DNA from: Serinus canaria
Taxonomy: Eukaryota; Chordata; Aves; Passeriformes; Fringillidae
Direction of reading: 5' to 3'
Assembly (NCBI RefSeq): GCF_022539315.1
Contig: NC_066343.1
Coordinates: 52,375,973 to 52,439,972, forward strand
Length of the DNA: 64,000 nt
The number at the start of each line of letters is the position of its first letter. Position 1 is the stretch's first letter. Positions 1-14,504 of the stretch are shown here, piece by piece. The position numbers and the translations under genes are program-made. The notes beneath the pieces are model-generated. The model was given only the letters and a program-made list of their open reading frames with translations, was not told the DNA's origin and made no database searches.

Positions 1-92
1 ATGGGACAGTATCTCTTACCAGTATTGGCTGTGTTAAGTTTCAAGGTGGAAGTGTTGGGACATATCCTTCTCTTCAAAATGTCAAGGACATA

Positions 93-178
93 GGTTTTTT
101 GGTTGGGTTTCGGGTTTTTTTGTTTGGTTGGTTTGATTTTTGGTTTTGGTTTTGGTTGTTTTGGTTGGTTTTTTTTTT
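93..178 (+). repeat. GT-rich low-complexity tract
   Basis: Imperfect TTTTGG/TTGG repeats ending in a T run. No gene content. Confidence 0.8.
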
Positions 179-3100
179 ATGTGGGGAATAAGTCAAATAC
201 TGCAGCTGCCAAATACAAAGTGGAGAACATCAAGAAATCCAGCCACTGAAAGAGATGCATCAGGTTCATAGGTCATGTAGAAATGCAATCATAAGTACTG
301 CCTTGATTTCAAATACACTTGTCTTTCAGGCAGTACCACATATGAGAAAAGTCAGGGTACTTCCCACATTTCTGGTTTTGTCTGAGGTGTACTACTGGCT
401 AGTAGTCAGTTCTGTGGCATGCGGAACACGGCAGGTGTAGTGTAAACTTAGGAAATAAACCTCCCAACTCTGTAACTTAGTGTGATGAAGGACCATTTCA
501 CAACTCAGTAGGACACCTGAGACATAAGGCACCACTTGAACATAGCTGAGGACCGCGGAGTTGGCATACAAAATTTGAGCAGGCCAAAAAGTGTTGAAAT
601 ATGTTACAGTGTAGGACCTCGTTAATTTAGGCTAGCTGTTCTGTGAGAGGTGCTGGCCTGAATAGCTCTTACCATAAAGAAAATTACTAGTATAGAGGTG
701 TTCTTCTGTGACTAAGCCCAGATATCTTAAATGAATACAGTAAAAGAAATTTTGCTGCTCTGTTTCTGACCTTTCCATTCCTCCTTCAAATGATGCAGGT
801 GAACTTTGGCAAGCACTGTAGTTATGCTCTTAAGCAATGCTAGACAGAAGAACTGTTACAAAACAGATAAAACCATTTCTTCAGAAAATATTAAACCACC
901 TGGCAAAGAGAAGCCTGATTAATGACTTTGCTTTGAGTCACACAACATTCTGAACTTCCAAAATTGCTCTGGATGATGTGCATTTATATCACTAAAAATA
1001 AAATGAGCACACGTGCGTGCACACACACATGTACAAGAAAAGAGAATTGCTGAAGGCTTGTAAGAGAACAATGAGCCTCAATAGTTTCATCATTAGAACT
1101 CAGCAGGTCCGGGACCCTTCTGAGTCCTTCAGTAAAAATTTATTTTAAGACTTTGTCTTTCAGTGCCCAAAATACCAAATGGTTTTAAACTGACCATTAG
1201 CAGCATCTGTTTTCCGCTTTTACTGTTTGATATGCACAGAATGAGAATGAGGTTTTATCTTCTGAGGAGCTTGGTGTGAATCTTTCAACATTTTCTCCTT
1301 TGCACATGTAACTTTTTTAAAAGTGCCTTTAGTAAACAGTGGATGTACCTGTGTGGCTGCTAGAAAATAACATGTAAAGTGTTTTATGATGCAGCAGAGT
1401 TTACATTTTTTTGGTAAGTCTTGTCAAACCCAGGATTATAGCTTAAGGAAATCAACAATCACATTTGCTCATGTAAAGACCAAAGTACAGAGCATTGTGA
1501 AGAGCAGTCTGTGTGTTTGAAGTGGTTGAGGGCGTGAGTTTACAGCTAACAACTGCCACCTGATGATCTCTTGTGCGGTACTGTCTCCCTCTGGCACAGA
1601 TCAGTAGGTGCATTTCTAGCCCAGAAAGTCACCAGCAGTCACCTTGCTGCAGGGCAGCAACACAGCACCTGACTGTCCCCTTGCTTCTCTGAGGGCATCT
1701 TCTCTGGGGCGATCTCACAGACCATAGAGTAAAATGAGCTCATTCTGCAGGGGCTTCCACAGCTCCCCCAAAACACCAGTGCTTTTGGCTTGTGAAGCTT
1801 GAGTCACCTTTCCCTCTAGGTGAGGAAGAAGCTCTGTGCAAAGATACATTGTTAATTTTGAGTTAAGGTGACGTTCTGTACAGCTTTTTGGTGGCAGTGT
1901 CTACTCCAGGTAACTTTCTTCACTTGAGAGAACCATTAGTCCATTTGCTAGTGAACTTTATTTTTCCCTTTCAGTTCAGCCATTTGTGTTAACCACAGCC
2001 CCATCCTTCAGCATCCAATTATTTAGAAATGTCTTTCTCACCCGTGTTGTCAGCTGTAAAAGAACAAAATGCATTAGAGACATGCTGTTCCTTTGTATTA
2101 CCTCTGACTCTTTGAATAGTGAGGCACTCTGGAGAATAGTTTTAAAAAATCCATGTATATCTCTACCCTGTACATCTCTGACTTGGCTATCCAATGCCAA
2201 ATATTTCTTATATTGGATGTAGAAAGGGTAGAGTGCAGATTTATGCTGAGAAACCCCTCAGCTAAATGGTGCTGCTTCAGAAACTCTCTTAATATTAACC
2301 TCCTAATAATGTGAGTTATTCACTTTGAAAATGCATGTCTAATTTTGATGTAGATTTACAATTCATTGACCTTTTGCCCTGGATTCAGATTGCATCTGAG
2401 GAGGTGGTTTTTGGTCCAAAAGGATGGGAAAACTGGACCAATGCAGTTGGTTTCGTAGCATGGAAGAATGGAGTGGGAATTGCAAAGATCTGGGCCACCT
2501 GGACTCCAGTACACAGTATTCACAGACAATACAGTCAGGTGTGAATGTGTGTATAGATATTATTCAACCACATTTAAATAAGAATTCCAAAGGAAAAATG
2601 GATAATTGAGAGACTCTGCATCAGTAGGGTCAGTAACATCCACTGATTAAATGAGCAGAAGGGAGTTTTGAAGCAATATAGGTAGTAAAAATCAAGCTAT
2701 TCAACATCTGTTTGTAAGCCTAGGAGAAGCTGCTCACAGTCAGTTTTCATATAGAGCTGCACCCTGTCATGAATTACAATTATTTTGTTTATATTTGGAT
2801 GAGTGAGGTCTGATTCCTACCTTGTTATATGCATGTTTTCATCAAATAGTGATATTGTTACAGGTGGTATACCTGTCAGTGCTCTAAAAAAAAAAAATAT
2901 CAGTGTAATTGAATGTGGAATTGAACATAAGGTCTCTGGTGTTAGCTTGGGAGCTACTTCCAGCAGTCAATTTTCCCTTTTTTCTTAGGTTAGCCATTTT
3001 GCTACAAGAACTCTGAGAGAGGATTTTCTCCTCCCCTGCTGCAGATTTGGAAGGGCACTGTGGACTTGAATGTTGTCATTGTTCCCCTGCAGTTATCGTG

Positions 3101-3975
3101 TCCATTATGAAATGCAATTTATCAAACCGTTGTGCTAGCCCAAAAACCAAGAAACCTCTTTTAGAAAAGGAGAGAGAAAATTAGGTTTAGCTTTTTGTGT
3201 GTGTTCTTTCCCAAAGTTAATCAAATTTCTTCTTCTGAGACCCGAGAATAGGTGTTAATGTGATGACACAGGTGTTTTCTGGATAGACCCAAGCTCAAGT
3301 CTCTGTTTTGAAAGTGTCTAAAAAGGTTCTCCCATGTGAGTACTCTTCTTCCTGGATTGTTGGCTGTTGTGGGTTTCTCTTTCTCTTGCTTTTAAGATTG
3401 CTTCCCTGAAATCCATGCATTCCTGAGAGTCCTGCCTGATGAATCACTACTTCCTCCTTGTCACAAAGACAAATATTTCTTAAACAGCTGTTTAATTATA
3501 TTGTGAAAAACACAAGATTTCAGAAAGGGTGGTAATATTACATTCCAGAATAAATCCATTCACGTTTGTTAAATGTTTAGGTCTGTGTTAATGTTCCAAG
3601 CAGTGTTGTGGCTCATGGAAGAAGTCAGTAACTGCCGAGTCAAACACCTTTGCCATGGCCTTCTTTCAGGCTGCTGCATTTTACATCAAATTGCAGTGTG
3701 GAGACTAGGATAGCTAGACAAAAAAGTTAAGATTTCTTGCGTTCTCATGGTCACAGTGTACTGATCTGCAGCTGCTGGACAGCTCTCCTTCCCCTTGGAG
3801 CACTGGATGGCAGCAACAGGGTGCTGGTGGAAACCTGGGAAATCTTTGGCTGCCTTTATTCCAAAGACATCAAAAAGGTCAGCTGGAGTACTATGGTGTG
3901 GTGGGTGGCTAGAGAAGAGATGGATGAAGTGAAGGTCTGAGATGGGCTAAGCAGGCTAAGATGGGCTAAGATGGG

Positions 3976-4014
3976 CTTTTTTACTATTTGAACATTGTTC
4001 AAGTAGTAAAAAAG
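3976..4014. repeat. 39-bp near-perfect palindrome
   Basis: The 19-nt arms 3976-3994 and 3996-4014 are reverse complements with one mismatch around a single central base. Short direct repeats of 'atgggctaag' precede it at about 3943-3970. No family assigned. Confidence 0.85.
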
Positions 4015-4871
4015 TGATCAGTCTAGCCAAGCTGGGGTGGTTGGGGATGGGTCCGGTGTTATGGGCTGGAGGAGGTCAGGGCAGAGACATGCCAAAGGGA
4101 GTGGGGCTTAAGGGGCATGTGGGTAGAGAGCTGTTTTGGAGGGAAATAAGTCTTTTCTTGGTGGCACTGGATGTCTTTGATGCTTAGGAGTCTTGAGGAG
4201 ATGTGATGTCTGAATCTAGAGATTACTGTCCAAATCTTAGAGCTGCACAACAAAAACGTTTCTTTACCAGCCAGTGCTGCTGCAGCAGGAATTGCCTAGA
4301 TGATGTTCTGTGTACAAAACTGTAGTAACGTGCCCAGGGCTGCCTAAAGCCACTTGTTAGTCTGTGCTTGTCTCTGTTTCATTAATGAGCCCATCGCAGT
4401 AGCAGAGGACTCCTTCTACATCTTGTAGTCAAACGCTTGAAAGCAAGAGAGAAGTATCTAATGTTAGTCTAGAAGATCACTAACCACCTGTTTTCTGAAG
4501 GAAGTTTTGACAAAAGAGAGACAAAGGTATTCTCCCCAAAACCAAAATTACAACAACAAAATAACACCAAAGCAAAACGAGTTAACACTAAGAATCAAAA
4601 TTGTTCAAATACGGTGATACTACTGATAATACTGGTTTTAGTATAACTTCTGTGATAACTTTGTTAAATGGCAGCAGGTACTGCTTTATTGCAATCCCAA
4701 TTAGGAGAGAATTCAATGTGTTAGCTCTGTGAGTCTGATGCATGGGAATCATTTTAAATTAATGTTTGTTTTGGTTTGGGTTTTCTTTTTTTGCAAATGT
4801 AACTTTTTATAAATAGTGTCATTTTATTTGGTGCAACAGTTTCTTTGATACATTCTGGGATTTTTTTTTAA

Positions 4872-4893
4872 TTTGTTTGTTTGTTTGTTTGTT
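4872..4893 (+). repeat. (TTTG)n microsatellite
   Basis: About five tandem TTTG units next to a T run. Confidence 0.85.
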
Positions 4894-7800
4894 GTTTTGT
4901 TTCAGTGTAACGGAGCTTCTACTACTCTGGTCCATTAGGTGAGATTGGACTGAGCAACAGAACTTTTTTTTTTTCTCACACTATTAATGGGTTAAAAAAC
5001 TATGTGTTTGATAGATTTTTTTAAGGCTCACACTCAAGACAAGAGTTGTGCAAGTCTTAAAGACAATATGTTTTAAATGTCATAATTTTAAGTTAGATCC
5101 TGTGCATCCTGGTGATGGAGATGTCAGACTTTTTCTTTCAGGTTTATGAAAGCGAAATATAAAATTATTGAGACCAGAAAAACTAGTGGGACTGATGAAT
5201 ATTACAATCAGCGAGAATGGGTGTCTGTTTGCAGAAACACATTAACAAGAACAGCTGATGCACATACAGATCTCTCTTGGCCCTCTGGCATTTTGGGCTT
5301 AGGGACTAACCATACAGTTCAAAGAGTTCAGTAATGAACTGTCTTCAAAGAAGGGAATCTTTTTCATGGGTTCCATTGCATTTACACAAGAGGCTGTTTT
5401 TAGATGAAGCATTTTTTTGCCCCTTTGGAGCTATAAGACATCTGCGACCTCACCTTAGATTTGAAAAATCTGCTGTGCTGGAAGTAACTCCTTTAGGGCC
5501 ATCCTTTCATGTTTGCTTTATTGTTGTTTTTCATTTAGTTGCAAATATCTGCAGACCAGTAGATAGTTTTATACTGAAAAAGGTGCTGTATTTCTGTAGC
5601 TCACAGGTGAAGTCTTGTCAGAGAATAGTGTTCTCCTGCATGGCTGATGCACATGATTGCCTATCAAAGGATCACCCTTAATCATTTGAATTTTTTGTAT
5701 ATCATTTCCTATCACTGAAGAAAAAGAATAATTTTATTTCAAAATCTAATGAATGAGCTTAAAATGCAGTGTTTACTGTACAAAACAATGTTTAATGCTA
5801 CAACATGTAAAAACTTGGTATCATTTTGCACTTCCAGCCCCAGTGTAGAAATGTGAGATGCATACATATAGTCCAGTAGTACAAATTCAGAAGTCGTCAC
5901 TCCATATGTTAGAATGCAAATCTTGCATCTGGAAGGATAGCACTGACATCAGTGAGATGATGATCTGACTTTTTTAGATGGCAGTGAGCAAAAGGCTATT
6001 CAAATTTTCTGAAAATTTCCACAAAAAAATTTACCCACATTTTATTTATAATCCAATAGGAATAAATGGCTGGGCTGTGATACATTCTCTTGTGGCTAAG
6101 AGGCCAACAGAGATCAAAACAGCTGGCATTACACCTCCTACACAGCCCTTTGCTATTTTAGCTGTAGTTGGGCTGGGCAGTGCTGCTGCTCCAATTGGCT
6201 TGTTCCTAACTCTCCCTGATAACTGTTCAACATCTCTTGGTAGGTGGAGGAGGTAGTGGCCAGGCACTGGTGCAGCATACAAGATTTGCACAACTTGGAG
6301 ATGTCAGCAGTGCTTCCCTTCATTGATCTGCCACTCTCCCTGTCACAAGATTTTTGGTTTTCACCTGTTGTTTCAGCATAGGATCACTGAGGAGGTGATC
6401 ACATAGGAAGAGGATAGTTTGCCTTCTTTGAACAAAGGGAGATTTTTTTGTATGTTTGTACATATACTTGCTGTATTTTTATCTGCAGGTTGCGTGAGCC
6501 ATCTTCTGGCATCTTTCCTCCAGTTTTGGTTGACTTAATTCCCAAAATACATTTCAGTTATTTTACTGCCCCTCTCCTTGCCCTTTTGAATAGTTGCAGA
6601 GGTACTGCCATTATTGAAAATGGGATCAAAGCTGCGTACATTTAAATGGGTGAATTTCTTGGTTCTTTTTGGTCACAGTTCACAGCCTGCTTCTACCAGC
6701 TGCTAAGTGTCTTCAATAATTCTTCCTCACTCTGAGGGAAGGTTGTTCTTTGTCTGTTCCAAGTGTTGTCTAAACTGATTAGTATCTGACAATACAGGTA
6801 TATATTCTTTTTTAGTATCAATATGCATGCCACGGACAGGAAAAAATCATGGCATAAATGTGTGACAGAAAAAACTGTCTTCATGCTGCCTATCACAAAA
6901 TTGAGTGTAAGACAGGAAAGAGTCTTCTGTGCATCTTCTCTAATCTCCTTTCAAAATTTTCCTGGTTGCCTTCTTAAAAACTCACTCAGCAACTGACTTG
7001 CATGCTAATGGGAAGTTAGTAAGAATTGGATTTTCTGTTTATTTGAAAATTTCACTTCAACAAGAGAAGTGTTTCAACCACAAAATTCTGGGGAAAATGT
7101 TTCATTTATTCATAAATTAGAACTTACTATAGTCAGTTTGAGATTCTGGTTATACTTTGATAAAAATATTCACCTGATTTACTGCTTCTTCAAAAGGCTT
7201 TATTTCTAATACATTAATGTCTTCTATTAGCTGGGAGGATCCAGCTGAAAAATTTCTCCCTATCTGGTACTGCTAACTTCATGCTGCAGTGCGGAGGTCC
7301 AAAGGCATGTTACCATAGAGATACCCACAGTACTTTTAAACCAACTTTAGGTTACTAAAGCTTGAGTGCTAATGACTGCTGCAACATCAGCTGCAGAATG
7401 CACACTGTCAGGATGGATACATGCTTCAGCAGCTGACCACCCCTAACTACAGCCCAGTGATGTTCCTTCTTGAGGTTGGAAGCATAGGACTGAGACCCTA
7501 CAGCTCTTGCTGAGACTCAGCCACTCTTGTCCTAGGGCACCTGACCATAAGCACCTCAGCTGTGCCACTATTACAAGGGAGAAGCAGGTGGCCTTGAGCA
7601 ACTAGGTCAGACCTAAAAAGGCCCAGTGTCTCCCCAAATGGAATTGCAGTGCTTGCTGCTCTTCCTCCTTTGTTTGGTAACTGACATGGGTTTTTTTTAA
7701 CTTTTTGTGATAATGTATTTCACACCTTGGGTAGAGGTTGCACTGTTAGATCAATATTCAGGGTGAAAAATAAAATGAGTGATTATTTACTCATCTCACC

Positions 7801-9586
7801 ATCAGCCATAACATCCTGTATGTAGTTACAGATTTGGCTCCACTGTGTTTAATGCTTGCAGATGTGTTCAGTGAGCATATACAGAAATGTAAGTTCATTC
7901 CCTTTTGAAGAAAAAGATGAAGTGGAGCACTAAGTGAATCAATCTTTAAATAATTACGATTTCTTATTTGGTTTGCTTCTGATCCCAAGTCTGTCAAAAG
8001 AAACTAAGCAAGGTGGATGAGCAGGCTGTTGCTGGTTCTGTTGTCATGTTTCTTTTTGTGGAGATCCTAGTCATAGGAGGCAGCACATGGATGAAATGCT
8101 TTCCTGTTATTGCTGGCAGCAACAGAGGAGTAAAGTGTATGACAGTGGGTCATGTATGTTCTGCTGTACATATAAATTCATGAAGACTACTGTGCTGCTT
8201 CGTGACACACACATTTCAGTGAGAAGTAGGAACAACTGCAAGTCTACCTGTCAGGAACAACATAGAAAATCGTTAAACCAAGCCATCTTTAATAAGATGG
8301 GCACTCTTGCAGCTGTTTCATTTTCTCAGATTCAGTCTTTAAAGTGGTAGTAAAACATGCTTATAAATCTTTTCAAGTTAGAGTGTATTTATCCTATTTG
8401 TACGCTCTCAGCCTCTTCACTAATCTTCCATGACAATAGAATAATTTGTCGTGGGTACCAGTGAAATTACTGCGTCCATAGTATAATCTAGTTACTTGAA
8501 CTTGTGTAAAGACTGTGCAAACCTTTGTCTAAACCTGTGTAAATACTGCACCTTTTGACAAGTGTCTCATGTAACAAAGAAAATTCAAAGTGACTGGTAG
8601 GCATGAGAAATGCAGGAATAATTTTTATTTGCTGTAAGCATAGGTAAGGTTTCTTCATTTGCCCAATGTGGTAACATGATCAATAACTACAAAATTATTG
8701 CATTTTACTATAGTGCAATAAGAAGTAGGGTAAACTCTTTTATGATCTGATATAGGAAAAGTTTGACATTTCAGTGTCCCAAGCTCTGAGATGGCCCAAT
8801 GCCTTTCATGCTGTGGCTTTTGCCTCCCCAGAGGAAACTGAGGAGACAGTTTCTGCTTTGGGATGAGGATTCCTGCAACACCACAGAGGTTGTCTCAGTG
8901 TGACCAAATGGGAGCAAACTCCCTTGGCTGGAGGGGTAGTTTCCAGCACACAGTTGAAGATGCCACTCCCAAAAACAAAGTCCCTAGCCTTTCCTTTAGC
9001 TTGCCTTTGTAGACTTCCAAATAGATATTTCTTAGCTTACTCATAGACTTTTGAGGAAATCATATTTTGAATATGGTAAAAGTTACTGAATAATTTAAAA
9101 AATACTTCTGCATACATCATGATTGAAATTAAAATGCAAGATTAGAGAATGACTTTTCTTTTGATTTTTATTTGTAATGGCAAAGTATATTTTGGGGTGT
9201 TGTTTTAATGAAGTGAAATATAAAAAAGCCAGTTAATATGAAGGCATTTCATTTAAACTTTTATGGGACAAACTGTATCTGCAAATATATGTGTGTCTCT
9301 GCTAGAAGCTACAAGGGGAATTGAAACACAAGAAACTTTGATAACATGAAATATTAAGCATAAGCAAGCACTTCAGACTTTTATGGGGAAATGGCATTTT
9401 CTCACCATTTTGTTTGTATTTAGTCCATATTTTCATGAAAATTGAAACAGAAATGGGTGAGCAGTGCATGCTTCTATAAACTCCCCATAGCTCTCATAAC
9501 TAGCAAAATTACTTCTCACCTTCTTTCTCATCTTTCTGCTAACTTTTGTGGGGGGGTCTTTTCCTGAGGCCTCCTCCAGTCCTCTG

Positions 9587-9867
9587 GAGTACACAGGACA
9601 AATCGCCATCTCAGAACAGATCTCTCTGCATGGTAAGTACACCATGCTGACTGTAAAATTGCCTTTAAGTCTATCAGAGCTGTTGTCTCTGACCTACTGC
9701 AGATTCATGCCTACTGCAGTGGTGTGTCAAGGCCACTTGTTTTTTAGAGTACACAAGGCAAATTCCCGTTTCAGAACAGATCTCTCTGCATGGTGAGTCC
9801 ACCATGCTGACTGTAAAATTGCCCTTAGGACTATCAGAGCTGTTGTCTCAGACCTACTGTGGATTCA
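9587..9867. repeat. Tandem duplication, period 160 bp
   Basis: Segment 9587-9707 recurs at 9747-9867 at a constant 160-bp offset, with only scattered substitutions. Shared blocks include 'tcagaacagatctctctgca' and 'ccatgctgactgtaaaattg'. The intervening 40 bp is less clearly duplicated. No coding potential is supported. Confidence 0.9.
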
Positions 9868-11340
9868 GGGTGTGTTGATTCACACCATCCTCGATAATAC
9901 AACTATATCTACCTAGAGGACTTTAAAATGTCTTTGCTTCATTTTTAATGACAGTTTTCTGAATAATCTGTATCTGTTACGTGGCGGTCTCTATGAAAAA
10001 ACATAATGACTGCAAATTACAGATTGTGTCAGACTGTGCTGTGCTTCTCAGCTATATATAAAAAAGGAGGTAGTGTTCCATGGTGCACATAGCATGAGTT
10101 CCCAGCAACAGTACAAAAATAAGTAAAAGAGCTTTTTTTGGGGAGGATTAATAAGTAAAAAATTACTCCTGTGTGTTTTGGAAATGTCTAAGGCCTTCAG
10201 CAGGGAATGGATGTGGGAGGTGTCACATGTGCTTACGCTGGTCTGGTACAAATTATCTTGTGTTGACCATTCTCAGAGATACGATGTTAGTTTGGTGGCT
10301 TGATATGACCCTCTGCAGCTGTTATGTCTTTGCAATGCTGATCTTCATTGAAGTCTGACTTAGCAAAATATTTAGGGGCACAAGTAGAACCGTCCAGCTT
10401 GACTGGAAAAACCAGAGCACCCGTTTGACTTTTTCTCAGGGTCATTGCACCCAGAAGTCTAAAATAGCCCTGGGGTGGTTATGACACATGTCTGGCAGCA
10501 AAATTTAGAGCAGTTGGTTAGCTCCATGCCATTGAGGACTAAAAGGGAAAAATGGGATTTCTCCAAGAGCTGCATCTGTGAAAATTCAATGTTTTAGTAA
10601 TTTTATATGGATCTGAAGACTTGAGGTCTAAATTCTGCAAGGGGTAGTAATGATATATTTGCAATGCCATAACTGAAAGGGTATGGGGTGCTCTTTTGTT
10701 AGACAATGTGGGGATCCAGCAACCTGCATTACCACTTCATCACAGGAATTTCTACAGGTGGGACTAGTGAGCAAGTCAGTGTTCTATGTGTGCCCAGAAA
10801 TGAACTTTTTTTGTTCTTTGACCGTAACAATTACAGACATTTTATTGCAGAGGAGAAGGCCTCCCATCCCAAAGTCTTATTTGCTTTTGGGAAAGCATTT
10901 GATCTTTAACATCAACCTGCTATGTGAAGTAAAATGTAATTTCTGGACTCTTGGGTCAGAGAGCTGGCCCTTACAATTGTTGGACCCACCTCCTGTATCT
11001 CCTTCAGTTTCATCAAAGCCTTGAAAAAGTTTATTTCTGGTCTCTGATTTACTGATAGGAGTCCTAAGCTGTCATGTCTGCTTTTTCTGTTGTATTCAGC
11101 TCAGAAACTTCTAACAGATAGCAACATAGCTCTTTGTATTGTTTGAATTTCACCTTATTTCTGTGACTCCTGCAGTCAAGGCTCTCTGCTATGCTGCCTA
11201 TCTTGCGGTTGTTTTTTTTCTCCAGTTTTTTCAACAGCTTTGCCTGTGGCATTCCAACAAACCCTTTTCATCAGCCTTCAACAGGACTTCAACAGTTTGT
11301 GAAAATTCTTCCTCTTGAAAATTTATGATTTTATATGGGT

Positions 11341-11420
11341 GTTATATATATATATATATATATTTATATTATTTATATTAATATAAAGATACTTATATAT
11401 TTATAAATATTTAAATATGG
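11341..11420. repeat. (TA)n and AT-only tract
   Basis: A TA dinucleotide run at about 11343-11363 followed by pure A/T sequence. Confidence 0.85.
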
Positions 11421-12719
11421 TTTTATCAGCACTCATTTTAGAGTGACCCCATATGTTTTATAAAATTATAATGTATTGCATCTTTTGTTCAATATATCAC
11501 AATATTTTTTTTCTTCCATAGAACTCTGTCACAGAGTGACACAGGGTAGTGCAAGTGGCCTGAATGCCCAGACCACTTTACCTGCTCTCTTGGCAGCTCC
11601 TTCCCCTCAGTTTGTGACAATCAAATATTTCTTTACTTCTTTGAAAACTGAATGGGACCCAGTAAGAAGCTTACAGAAGTTACTGTTTCCTGTCTTGTGA
11701 CATGCACCTGTAGTAAGTACAATATGAACTAGGAATACAACATATTTCCCTGCAGAGTGCCTCCAAAGATAGCTGTAAAATAAAGAGATATATGAGAGAG
11801 GTATGTAACAGAAAACTCAGCAATAGCTTTTTCTGTTGTAATCTCATGGACTGTAGTGTAACAGTATGAATAATTTACACATAAGCAGTTATTCATTGGA
11901 GTTGTCCATGATAGAGGGTCCTGAAATGAAGACATCGTGTCATGTAAAATCTGTTTTGGTGAAAATGTTTCTCTGTGAATTGAAACTAAAATGTTTTATG
12001 GCTTTCAGGGGCTGGATTTCTTAATAAGGGTGGTTGGAAAGTGTCAGGCTTTTAATGTTCATGTGATCTCTTGGAGAGGAGATTAATACTCTTCCATAGC
12101 TCATGGCAGGTATATGGTTCCTGTTGCTTAGTAAGGGCTTAATTCAGTGAAGTCCTGAACATTTGGGCTATGCTGCCTTTAACTGTACAAGAAGCCCTTT
12201 TTGTCTCCAGAAATCTTGCTCATAAAATAGAATTAAACAATTGCTGAGCTGGGTTCAGCTTCTGCAGTATAAGGTGCATTGAAACGAGGCAACTACAACT
12301 CTTCTTTGGGGAGAAAAAGTTTGGCAGTTAACATAGCACACAGCAGGCAGAACTTCCACTTTTGATTCTTAAGGGTGGGAGTTCATGCTGTGTATGAGCA
12401 GAAGTCATGGGAGAAAATTGATTGGCAAGAGGGTCAGGCTTCTCTCTGTGTGTAATTTTTTTTATCTTCTCCGTAATGTGCTGGTAGTAAGTTGCATAAT
12501 TCAATAATGGACAATCCTAATGGTGGAGAAAAATGACTACATTGTGTTCAAAGAGATGTCAGTACATGAAAACTGGAGTAGCAGTAAGAGGTCTCTGTAG
12601 AACATTTGCATGAGTCTTGTAATGCTGGGTCTGAACTATGGCACTTAATTAATGGTGCTTCTCTTTGGTAAGACTGGAACAAAATGTCCAAAAAAATACT
12701 TTTTCCAGAAAGCTTTTCA

Positions 12720-12722
<3 letters not shown>

Positions 12723-12775
<53 letters not shown>
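12723..12775 (+). repeat. (CA)n microsatellite
   Basis: Uninterrupted CA repeat of 53 bp (about 26 units) followed by tgtgt. Likely polymorphic in length. Confidence 0.97.
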
Positions 12776-12777
<2 letters not shown>

Positions 12778-14504
12778 TGTAAGTAGTGATAAGTAATACC
12801 AAAATTTTTATTGCTTATTGTGCAAGTAATGATTTGCACTGGTTCAGCAGACCAGGCAAAGGTCTACTGTATGCCTTCTTTCCATGCTTTTGCAGAGCTT
12901 ATTGGGATTGCACCTGTATGCAAAAGTTAAATCCTAAAATCAGATGCTTATCCTACCTGCCTTTATATGAACAGAATAATGGCAGTCAAATTTTCATGAC
13001 TGCATTCAAGTTTGTAAGACTGGGTAACTAAGTTTCCTCAGAGTATTTTTTGTTTCTGCAAGGTATGAATTCTTCAGGTGCATCTAACACCTGCTTCCCT
13101 GTTCCTCTGAGTCAGAGCTTCCCCTTTCTCTACCACTTCCTGAATGTCACTTATACCTACCTTGTACAAATACTCCTTCCACTCTTCCTCACTCTTCACC
13201 TCTGTTTGGGTAGTCACACATCCCTGTTGGGTGGTCAGCCCGTGTGCCCTATTAGAAAAGCCTTTTGTCTTTGAGAATTGTAAAACAGGTGAGACAACCT
13301 TTGTAAACAATTTAGTCTTGAACGACAAAACACAGAGGGTGGAAATGCTGGTTTGGGTAGCGTCTGTTGTGGCTTAGTTTGATGACTCACGAGTGGGCAA
13401 GGCACTGTGCATTTCACAGAGTGTGATATCTGGATATCAGTCTTGGAGTATTTGAGACATGACTGCTGCTGTCTGGATTAGCTGCAGCGCCTTTGTCAAA
13501 GCTAGAATAGAAACTTGAACTGAATTAAATGTGATCATGAATTATTCAGTCAGCATAAGAGCCTTGGAGCTGTTTATTTTGATGAGAATTTGGCTTTGAT
13601 TTTCATTGTCTGCACAATTTTTAGTGTGAGACATGGCACAGACTTTCATGTTGATAATTTGTAGTTTCACAATAACAGACAGTGCTAAGCTGGAGGCTTT
13701 GTTACAGGAGACAGCATCACTCATGATACTTGAGATGGTAGGGTCTGCTCTGGGAATAATTCTATTTGTGCATTTCCAACTAAAGGGTCAATGGCAAAAT
13801 AGTTAATTTTGACATATATTTAAATGCTGGTTTTGGATTTTAAAGTCACTGTTAGACTGTAATGGGGAAAGTGTCCATAGGTGTGGTGTCTGTTATCCTA
13901 TAAACTTGGGAAGATTTATTTTATGTTTTATTGGTGTTTGTACTGTGAATTTGCAGTTTGGAGTTTTGTTGGGTTTTGTATTTTTGTGGAGGTTTGGGGA
14001 TATTTTCAATAGAGTTCCTAGGCATAATTCTAAGACATATCTTGTGGATGCTAAAGTTTTAATCAAAAGCCAAACTACTTGTTTTCCCAAACTCAACAGT
14101 CAAGACAGAAGTGCTGCAAAACAAGCTGTCTGACAGTGTGAAGGAGCAGGGAGGAGAGAACATTATGTTTTCAAAGGACATGTATCTGTCCTTTATGCTC
14201 AATGCCCTGTTCTTTACTGGAGTTTATTTTGGTTTTTTTGTAAAATGTGGATCAAAGTTCAATGCTGAGGTTTTTTTCTAACTGCAAGACAATTCAGAAA
14301 ACTTCCATAAATGACTCACTCTCATCAGAACATGCTTGTTATGGGTTTTGTTAGGGTTTTTTTGGCTTTTTTTCTTCTTTGTTCCAGCAAAAGGCATATA
14401 GTGTTTAACAGAGGTTTTAGGCTGAGGTATGTAGGTGGCTTTCAGGAGCTGGCAAAAGAAGATAGGAACAGACCTCTTTGAACCAGGAAAAAATTCATTC
14501 CACC

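Noticed and set aside
5334..5681. 115-codon open frame on the + strand
   Set aside because: No recognisable family, no conserved start or splice context, and lies in intron 1. Consistent with chance.
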